Shown here: positions 6,921 to 11,440 of the stretch, one piece after another
How the letters are laid out: each line of letters begins with the position of its first letter
How positions within the stretch are numbered: the stretch's first letter is position 1
DNA from: Gammaproteobacteria bacterium
GTDB lineage: Bacteria > Pseudomonadota > Gammaproteobacteria > Thiohalomonadales > Thiohalomonadaceae
Assembly (NCBI GenBank): GCA_023228645.1
Contig: JALOAT010000082.1
Coordinates: forward strand, 1 to 11,440
Direction of reading: 5' to 3'
Length of the DNA: 11,440 bases
Made by a program: the position numbers and the translations under genes
Notes under the pieces: model-generated
What the model saw: the letters and a program-made list of their open reading frames with translations, nothing else
What the model was told of the DNA's origin: nothing
Databases searched by the model: none

Positions 6921-7799
6921 TCAGCGGCGGCGGCCTTCCAGCCGTACCCAGTCCTCCAGGACCGTGGCCGGGGCCATGTCGAACCATTGCTGGTAGACCG
7001 TGCGCACTTCCTCGGCCTGTTCGTGCAGGATCCCCGAAAGCACCACGTCGCCGCCCGGGCGCACCAGCGCGGCGAAGCGCTCGGCCAGGATCATGAGCGG
7101 GCCGGCCAGGATATTGGCGATGAGCACGTCGGCAGGCTCCACGGGGGCCTGCTCCGGCGAGGTGGTGACGAGCACCTCGCTCACGGCGTTGCGCTCGGCG
7201 TTCTCGCGCGTGGCGAGCAGGGCCTGGGGGTCATTGTCGGTGGCCCACACGGTGGTCGCGCCGAGGCGTGCCGCGGCGATGGCGAGGATGCCCGAGCCGC
7301 AGCCGTAATCGATGACGCGCTTGCCCATCGGGGCGTGGCTATCCAGCCACTCCAGGCACAGGCGCGTGGTGGCGTGGGTGCCGGTGCCGAAGGCCATGCC
7401 CGGATCGAGCAGGATGTTCACAGCCTGCGGGTCGGCAGGCGCGTGCCAGCTTGGCACGATCCACAGGCGCTCGCCGAAGCGCATGGGCTGGAAACGGTCC
7501 ATCCAGGCGCGGTTCCAGTCCTGGTCCTCAAGGCGCTCAATGCGGTAAGGCGGTAGCGGTGTGGGTGCGAGCCGGCGGGCGAGTTCGGCGACCACGCCGT
7601 CCATGTCGGCGTCGGCGCTGAACAGGCCGTTTATGCGCGTGCGGTCCCACAGCGGTGTGGTGCCGAGCGCGGGTTCGAAAATGGGCTGATCGGCAGCATC
7701 GAGCAGCGTCACCGCCTCGGCGCCGGCCTCGGCGAGCAGGTCGGAAAGGGCGTCGCCGTCGGCGGCGTTGCATTCCAGCAGGAGTTGGTTCCAGGGCAT
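6921..7799 (-). CDS. prmA: Ribosomal protein L11 methyltransferase
   Basis: PrmA uses S-adenosylmethionine to trimethylate several amino groups of ribosomal protein L11 in the cytoplasm. The 292 residues match E. coli PrmA (293). The N-terminal L11-recognition domain covers about 1-60, and FQPMRFGERLWIVPSW (103-118) and DPGMAFGTGTHATT (132-145) are family hallmarks. SAM motif I is VIDYGCGSGILAIAA (162-176), and NILAGPL (229-235) is the conserved post-motif. The frame stays open upstream to 7994, but the family start is MPWNQLLLE, so the ATG at 7797-7799 is chosen. The other in-frame ATG at 7824-7826 adds nine residues. No strong Shine-Dalgarno is present at either. A palindromic element lies immediately upstream, between accC and prmA. 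Confidence 0.96.
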   Translation of the reverse strand: MPWNQLLLECNAADGDALSDLLAEAGAEAVTLLDAADQPIFEPALGTTPLWDRTRINGLFSADADMDGVVAELARRLAPTPLPPYRIERLEDQDWNRAWMDRFQPMRFGERLWIVPSWHAPADPQAVNILLDPGMAFGTGTHATTRLCLEWLDSHAPMGKRVIDYGCGSGILAIAAARLGATTVWATDNDPQALLATRENAERNAVSEVLVTTSPEQAPVEPADVLIANILAGPLMILAERFAALVRPGGDVVLSGILHEQAEEVRTVYQQWFDMAPATVLEDWVRLEGRRR

Positions 7800-7829
7800 C
7801 GCTAGGTGGGTCTCACCGGAAGACATGAT

Positions 7830-7895
7830 TCTCGCCAAGTGAAGACGCCAAGAACAACCTCTGTTCTTTCTTTGCGTCCTCGCGTCTTGGCGAGA
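7830..7895. repeat. Palindromic intergenic element between accC and prmA
   Basis: The outer arms TCTCGCCAA (7830-7838) and TTGGCGAGA (7887-7895) are perfect complements. The inner arms AAGAACA (7850-7856) and TGTTCTT (7862-7868) are also perfect, around a 5-base loop. Between them the arms carry imperfect GACGCCAAG and GCGTCCTC/GCGTCTTGG units. This is the same structural style as the fis-purH element, with a different unit. It would be transcribed as a long hairpin if accC and prmA share a transcript. No U-tract follows it, so it is not an obvious terminator. Confidence 0.7.
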
Positions 7896-7932
7896 CGATT
7901 CGACAGCCGGATGAGCGGCGTCGAAAGCCTGC

Positions 7933-9273
7933 TTACAGCCCGAGCTTCTTGTGCAGATAGTGGATGTTGGTTCCACCCGCCGCGAACGCGGCATCGTCGA
8001 TCAACTCCTTGTGCAGGGGGGCATTGGTCTTGATGCCTTCGATGATGACTTCCTCCAGCGCCGAGCGCATGCGCGCCATGGCACTCTCGCGCGTCTCGCC
8101 CCAGGAGATGAGCTTGCCGATCATGGAGTCGTAGTTGGGCGGCACGGTGTAGCCGTTGTAGATGTGCGAGTCCCAACGGATGCCGGGGCCGCCGGGCACG
8201 TGCAGGCCGGTAATCTTGCCGGGCGAAGGCATGAAGGTCTTCGGGTCCTCGGCGTTGATGCGGCATTCGATGGCATGGCCGCGCAGCTTGATCTGGTCTT
8301 GGGTGTAGGAGAGCTTCTCGCCGGCGGCGATGAGGATCTGCTCCTTCACGATGTCCACGCCGGTGATCATCTCGGTAACCGGGTGCTCTACCTGCACGCG
8401 GGTGTTCATTTCAATGAAATAGAACTCGCCATTCTCGTACAGGAACTCGAAAGTGCCTGCGCCGCGATAGCCGATTTCACGACAGGCCTGGGCGCAGCGT
8501 TCGCCGATGCGGCGGCGCTGTTCCTCGGTGATACCCGGCGCGGGGGCCTCCTCGATGACCTTCTGGTGGCGGCGTTGCATGGAGCAGTCGCGCTCACCCA
8601 GGTAGATGGCGTTGCCGTGGGTGTCGGCGAGCACCTGGATTTCCACGTGACGCGGATTTTCCAGGTATTTCTCCATGTACACCGTGCTGTTGCCGAAGGC
8701 CGCGCCCGCTTCGCCGCGGGTGAGGCCGACGGCGTTGAGCAGGTGAGCTTCGCTGTGCACCACGCGCATGCCGCGTCCGCCACCGCCGCCGGCAGCCTTG
8801 ATGATGACCGGATAGCCGATCTCTCGGGCGAGGCGCAGGGTCTCGTCATCATCGTCACCAATGGGGCCGTCCGAGCCTGGTACGCAGGGCACGTCGGCCT
8901 TCTTCATGGCGTCCTTGGCCGACACTTTGTCGCCCATCAGGCGGATGGTATCGGCGCGCGGACCGATGAACACGAACCCGCTCTGTTCCACACGCTCGGC
9001 GAAATCGGCGTTCTCCGAAAGAAAGCCGTAGCCCGGGTGGATGGCGACCGCATCGGAGACCTCGGCGGCGCTGATCAGCGCCGGTACATTCAGGTAACTC
9101 TGCGCCGAGGGCGCCGGGCCGATGCAGATGGATTCGTCGGCGAGCTTCACATGCTTCAGAGCACGGTCCACGGTGGAGTGGACCGCGACGGTGCGAATAC
9201 CGAGTTCCTTGCACGCCCGCAGAACGCGGAGGGCGATCTCGCCGCGATTGGCTATGACGACCTTTTCAAACAT
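7933..9273 (-). CDS. accC: Biotin carboxylase subunit of acetyl-CoA carboxylase
   Basis: AccC carries out the ATP-dependent carboxylation of biotin on AccB, the first half-reaction of malonyl-CoA synthesis. The 446-residue protein aligns residue for residue with E. coli numbering across its active site. Lys116 and Lys159 lie in the ATP-grasp fold, followed by the glycine-rich AAGGGGGRGMRVV (160-172), Cys230, Lys238 in KVIEEAPAP, and Glu288-Asn290-Arg292-Glu296 in EMNTRVQVEHP. The N-terminal KVVIANRGEIALRV is the usual biotin-carboxylase start. AAGGG eight bases before the ATG supports the start. It follows accB after 21 bases, an accBC operon; the carboxyltransferase genes accA and accD are not in this window. 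Confidence 0.99.
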   Translation of the reverse strand: MFEKVVIANRGEIALRVLRACKELGIRTVAVHSTVDRALKHVKLADESICIGPAPSAQSYLNVPALISAAEVSDAVAIHPGYGFLSENADFAERVEQSGFVFIGPRADTIRLMGDKVSAKDAMKKADVPCVPGSDGPIGDDDDETLRLAREIGYPVIIKAAGGGGGRGMRVVHSEAHLLNAVGLTRGEAGAAFGNSTVYMEKYLENPRHVEIQVLADTHGNAIYLGERDCSMQRRHQKVIEEAPAPGITEEQRRRIGERCAQACREIGYRGAGTFEFLYENGEFYFIEMNTRVQVEHPVTEMITGVDIVKEQILIAAGEKLSYTQDQIKLRGHAIECRINAEDPKTFMPSPGKITGLHVPGGPGIRWDSHIYNGYTVPPNYDSMIGKLISWGETRESAMARMRSALEEVIIEGIKTNAPLHKELIDDAAFAAGGTNIHYLHKKLGL

Positions 9274-9294
9274 ACGTCTGCCCTTTGCGGCGGG

Positions 9295-9744
9295 TTATTC
9301 GATGATGAACAGCGGCTGGCCGAATTCGATGGGATCACCGTTCTCCGCCATGACAGCCTTGACCACGCCGGCCTTGTCGGCCTCGATCTGATTCATGATC
9401 TTCATGGCCTCGATGATGCACAGCGTGTCGCCCACGTTCACACGCTGGCCCACGTCGGTGAACGGCTTGGCGCCCGGCGAAGCGGCGCGATAGAAGGTGC
9501 CGACGATCGGCGAGGTGACCTGGTGACCGGTGGCGGCGGGCGCCGCGGCAGGTGCGGCTTCCACGGGCGCCGCAGCCGGCGCCGGCGCAGCAGCAGGAGC
9601 CGGCGCGGCATAGAAGGCCTGCTGGGGTGTGATCTGGCTGGCACGACTGATGCGTACCGATTCCTCGCCTTCCTTGATCTCGATCTCGGCGATGCCGGAT
9701 TCTTCGAGCAGTTCGATCAGCTTTTTGACTTTTCGGATATCCAT
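9295..9744 (-). CDS. accB: Biotin carboxyl carrier protein of acetyl-CoA carboxylase
   Basis: BCCP carries carboxybiotin between biotin carboxylase and carboxyltransferase. The 149-residue protein begins MDIRKVKKLIELLEESGI, the usual N-terminal oligomerisation segment. It then has a flexible Pro/Ala linker at about 46-72. The C-terminal biotinyl domain (about 75-149) contains GTFYRAASPGAKPF, the protruding thumb region, and the biotinylation motif EAMKIMN, with Lys115 as the biotin site. It lies 18 bases after the aroQ stop and 21 before accC. aroQ-accB-accC is a familiar order in Pseudomonas and other gammaproteobacteria. Confidence 0.99.
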   Translation of the reverse strand: MDIRKVKKLIELLEESGIAEIEIKEGEESVRISRASQITPQQAFYAAPAPAAAPAPAAAPVEAAPAAAPAATGHQVTSPIVGTFYRAASPGAKPFTDVGQRVNVGDTLCIIEAMKIMNQIEADKAGVVKAVMAENGDPIEFGQPLFIIE

Positions 9745-9762
9745 TTTATTGAGCCTGCCTTG

Positions 9763-10209
9763 TCAAAGTGGGTCCGCGAGCCGCTGGAGCGCGGCCGTGA
9801 GTGCGAGTTCGTAGCCGGCGGCTCCGAGGCCGCTGATGACGCCTTGTGCAATGTCGGAAAAATACGAGTGCCGCCGGAACGCTTCCCGCGCGTGCACATT
9901 GGACAGGTGCACTTCAATGAAGGGGATCGCCACTGCCGACAATGCATCGCGCAGGGCCACGCTGGTGTGGGTGAACGCAGCGGGGTTGATGATGATGAAA
10001 TCGATCCCTTCGGCACGTGCCCCGTGGACGCGTGCAATCAATTCGTGCTCGGCGTTGCTCTGGAAGGCTTCGAGGACATGCCCGCGGGCAACGGCCAGCG
10101 CCTGCAGGCGCGCATCGATATCGGCCAGCGTGGTGCTGCCGTAGATGCCGGGTTCTCGGGTGCCAAGCAGATTGAGGTTGGGCCCGTTGAGTACCAACAG
10201 TCTGGCCAT
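9763..10209 (-). CDS. aroQ: Type II 3-dehydroquinate dehydratase
   Basis: AroQ converts 3-dehydroquinate to 3-dehydroshikimate, the third step of the shikimate pathway, as a cytoplasmic dodecamer. The 148-residue length is typical of type II enzymes. GPNLNLLGTREPGIYG (9-24) holds the catalytic Arg18 and Tyr23 region, and NPAAFTHTSVALRDAL (75-90) holds Asn75 and the lid contacts. EVHLSNVHAREAFRRHSYFS (99-118) holds Glu99, the catalytic His101 and Arg112. GGAAAGG a few bases before the ATG supports the start. It leads the accBC cluster. Confidence 0.98.
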   Translation of the reverse strand: MARLLVLNGPNLNLLGTREPGIYGSTTLADIDARLQALAVARGHVLEAFQSNAEHELIARVHGARAEGIDFIIINPAAFTHTSVALRDALSAVAIPFIEVHLSNVHAREAFRRHSYFSDIAQGVISGLGAAGYELALTAALQRLADPL

Positions 10210-10350
10210 GAACCTTTCCAGGACGCTTTATGGGAAATTGTTTCTACTTATCGGCCGGTTCGTGCCTGTTCCTTGCAAGTCGCGAGCAGGCGGGCCATGC
10301 AAAGCGGGCGCCATTGTGCCCGAAGGGGCTTTCCATGTCCATATTGCGCC

Positions 10351-10367
10351 CAAGTTATGCGAACTTG
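10351..10367. promoter_or_regulatory. Perfect 6-bp dyad upstream of aroQ, operator-like
   Basis: CAAGTT (10351-10356) and AACTTG (10362-10367) are perfect inverted repeats around ATGCG, a spacing suited to a dimeric repressor. It sits in the 201-base gap between the thioredoxin gene and aroQ, about 140 bases before the aroQ ATG. The gap otherwise holds only weak promoter-like stretches, such as TTGCAA about 45 bases before the ATG with a poorly spaced GATAAG. Chance occurrence is quite possible. Confidence 0.25.
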
Positions 10368-10410
10368 CCCGCATGTTCAGGTAAGTACCGGGCCCTTTCC
10401 GTGACTCAGT

Positions 10411-10917
10411 TCACAACAGGGGCTTGATCACCCGCTCGGCTTCGGAACGGGAAATCCCGCCGGCGCGGGTGTGGACGATGCGGCCGGTGCGGTCGAGCAC
10501 GGCGGTGAAGGGCAGCGCGTCGACCGGGTTGCCGAAGCGGCGCGCCAGGGCGATGCCGGTGTCCTCGGCGAGGAGCAGGGGGTAGTTGATGCCGCTGGTC
10601 ACGGCAAAATCGCGGGCATTGGCGGCGCTGTCCACGGTGATGCCCAGCACCACCAGGCCCTGGTCCACGTACTGGCCGTGTAACGCGATCAGTTCCGGCA
10701 CCTCGCGCCGGCAGGGCGGGCACCAGGGCGCCCAAAAATTCACCACCCGCACCTGCCCGGCCCAATCATCCAGGGCTCGGGTCTGGCCGTGCAGGTCGGG
10801 CAGGTGGAAGTCCACAGGCGCCTGCGCGACCGGGTGCGCGCTGAAGTGAAAGTACCCCACGGTGGCGCCACCGGCCAGCGCGGTGAAGGCCAGGAAGACT
10901 GCGACGCTTTTTCTCAT
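10411..10917 (-). CDS. TlpA/ResA-family periplasmic thiol-disulfide oxidoreductase
   Basis: This is a membrane-anchored or secreted thioredoxin-fold protein that would keep periplasmic thiols reduced, for example in cytochrome c maturation or protein repair; the exact client is unknown. From the chosen ATG it has 168 residues. MRKSVAVFLAFTALAGGATV is a short basic start with a hydrophobic stretch, a signal peptide or anchor. The thioredoxin domain (about 33-168) has NFWAPWCPPCRREVPE with the active-site pair Cys66-Cys69. Pro136 in ALPFTAVLDRTG is the likely cis-proline. The frame is open upstream to 10980, but that adds 21 residues ahead of an evident signal sequence, so the ATG at 10915-10917 is preferred. 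dsbD lies just upstream on the same strand, a likely electron donor. Confidence 0.9.
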   Translation of the reverse strand: MRKSVAVFLAFTALAGGATVGYFHFSAHPVAQAPVDFHLPDLHGQTRALDDWAGQVRVVNFWAPWCPPCRREVPELIALHGQYVDQGLVVLGITVDSAANARDFAVTSGINYPLLLAEDTGIALARRFGNPVDALPFTAVLDRTGRIVHTRAGGISRSEAERVIKPLL

Positions 10918-10980
10918 ATCCGGCAATTCATCAGGCGAAAAGGAACTGCGGAAGCAAGCGGCCATAAAGGCAAAAAGCAT

Positions 10981-11124
10981 TAACCACGGGGAACGTCAAT
11001 GGTTACCGTAGCGATAGGAGCGGCCTCAGGCTGCGATTGTCGTCGGATGCCGCGCCATCGCGGCCTGAGGCCGCCCCCACAGAAAAAACGGATTTCCCCG
11101 TGTTCCCCGTGTCCCCCGTGGTTA
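10981..11124. repeat. Palindromic element with CCACGGGG-type arms
   Basis: TAACCACGGGG at 10981-10991 is the exact complement of CCCCGTGGTTA at 11114-11124. The right arm is made of three 9-base tandem units, TTCCCCGTG (11094-11102 and 11103-11111) and TCCCCCGTG (11112-11120). The left arm keeps only one unit and then TGGTTA at 11000-11005, which can also pair with TAACCA at 10981-10986. About 120 bases separate the arms, and most of that is a REP-like doublet listed separately. It lies in the gap between dsbD and the thioredoxin gene. It resembles in style the elements at fis-purH and accC-prmA. Confidence 0.65.
11015..11074. repeat. REP-like doublet (REPIN-type inverted pair)
   Basis: Bases 11020-11037 and 11057-11074 form an 18-bp inverted repeat with one mismatch, around GCGGCCTCAGGC and GCCTGAGGCCGC. 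Each arm is itself a small hairpin (GCGGCC, loop TCA, GGCTGC with one G-T pair), so the pair looks like two head-to-head REP units. TAGGAGCGGC at the left is close to the GTAGGAGCGGC start common to REP sequences of pseudomonads and xanthomonads. Such elements are moved by RAYT transposases encoded elsewhere; no RAYT gene is in this window. Confidence 0.7.
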
Positions 11125-11175
11125 GCTTTTCTCTTCTGTCTTCGTCCGCTTAGGTTTACGTACGGACGCCCCGTC

Positions 11176-11184
11176 TTTATAGCA
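11176..11184 (-). promoter_or_regulatory. Possible extended -10 promoter for the thioredoxin gene
   Basis: The minus strand reads TGCTATAAA, an extended -10 (TG, one base, TATAAA), 26 bases past the dsbD stop. There is no good -35 at the proper distance, although extended -10 promoters can do without one. Transcription from here would cross the whole repeat element before reaching the thioredoxin gene, giving a leader of roughly 250 bases. Readthrough from dsbD is equally possible. Confidence 0.3.
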
Positions 11185-11210
11185 TTCCTCTCGAAGGGCG
11201 AGATCGGGCG

Positions 11211-11440
11211 TCAACGCCGGAATGCCGCCTCCACCTGCGGCCGGAACTGCTCCGGTTTCATGAAGCCGACCACGCGGTAGTTCTTGCGCTCCTCGCCCGT
11301 ATCGAAGAACAGAATTGCAGGCGGGCCGATGAGGCCGAAACGCCTGAGCAGGGCCTGGTCCGTATCGTCGTTGGCGGTGACGTCAGCCTGGAGCAGCACC
11401 GCGCCTTGCAGGGCGGCGATGACGTCCGGGTGCGAGAAGG
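11211..11440 (-). CDS. dsbD: Thiol:disulfide interchange protein DsbD, C-terminal end (partial)
   Basis: DsbD passes electrons from cytoplasmic thioredoxin across the inner membrane to periplasmic thiol proteins. Only the last 75 residues are in the window; the gene continues past the right edge, so the CxxC of this domain, the membrane domain and the N-terminal domain are not seen. The visible part matches the C-terminal thioredoxin-like (gamma) domain: LLQADVTANDDTDQALLRRF, then GPPAILFFDTGEE with the cis-proline region, and VVGFMKPEQF near the end. E. coli DsbD has the same order (LLQANVTAND, GLPTILFFD, VTGFM). No strong intrinsic terminator follows the stop. Confidence 0.93.
   Translation of the reverse strand, partial: FSHPDVIAALQGAVLLQADVTANDDTDQALLRRFGLIGPPAILFFDTGEERKNYRVVGFMKPEQFRPQVEAAFRR

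Noticed and set aside
7800..7994. Longer prmA reading frame starting at 7994
   Set aside because: The extension runs through the palindrome and into the 3' end of accC; the family begins at MPW, at 7799.
7951..10404. Plus-strand open frame of 817 codons opposite accC, accB and aroQ
   Set aside because: It is antisense to three clear family members with conserved active sites; the translation is composition-driven and has no recognisable domain.
11082..11124. Intrinsic terminator of dsbD at the T-run near 11083-11088 (minus strand)
   Set aside because: The minus strand has six T residues there, but no stable GC hairpin ends immediately before them; the tandem CACGGGG units in front do not pair with each other.

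Overview
The window reads as chromosomal DNA from a GC-rich gammaproteobacterium, probably near the Ectothiorhodospiraceae/Chromatiales. This is inferred from protein resemblance and gene order, not from a search. Every convincing gene lies on the minus strand, so transcription runs from the right edge to the left edge. In that order the genes are: the 3' end of dsbD, a periplasmic TlpA/ResA-type thioredoxin, aroQ, accB, accC, prmA, a zinc-ribbon membrane protein (DUF3426), dusB, fis, purH, an AlgI-type MBOAT O-acyltransferase and an SGNH-like membrane-anchored partner. The leftmost ~276 bases have no confident gene.

Region by region. Bases 10411-11440 hold periplasmic thiol-redox genes: the DsbD C-terminal domain, then a CPPC thioredoxin, separated by a repeat-rich gap. 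Bases 7933-10209 are the aroQ-accB-accC cluster, which covers shikimate-pathway dehydroquinase and the biotin carrier and biotin carboxylase subunits of acetyl-CoA carboxylase. Bases 6245-7799 are prmA and a zinc-ribbon/DUF3426 gene, four bases apart. Bases 4846-6083 are the classical dusB-fis pair, overlapping by ATGA, with a recognisable sigma70-like promoter upstream. purH follows across a 138-base gap that holds a large palindrome. Bases 277-3027 are a two-gene O-acylation cassette, where many related genomes would be expected to carry purD.

How the genes work together. The accB/accC, prmA, dusB/fis and purH genes are core growth functions: fatty-acid precursor supply, ribosomal protein L11 methylation, tRNA dihydrouridine, nucleoid control and IMP synthesis. 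DsbD probably supplies electrons to the adjacent thioredoxin. The MBOAT protein and its SGNH neighbour have the architecture of two-component systems (AlgI with AlgJ/AlgX, DltB with DltD) that pass an acyl group across the membrane to an extracytoplasmic polymer. No polysaccharide synthesis genes are visible, so the acceptor is unknown.

The most unusual non-coding content is a set of intergenic palindromes. Three sit between housekeeping genes (fis/purH, accC/prmA, dsbD/thioredoxin). Each is built from imperfect short units arranged as inverted arms, but the unit sequence differs in each. The dsbD-side element appears to contain a REP-like doublet nested inside it. Other dyads lie after purH and at the left edge. 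I found no tRNA, rRNA, CRISPR array, insertion-sequence transposase or phage gene. The region is mostly ordinary; the acylation cassette and the palindromic elements deserve the second look.
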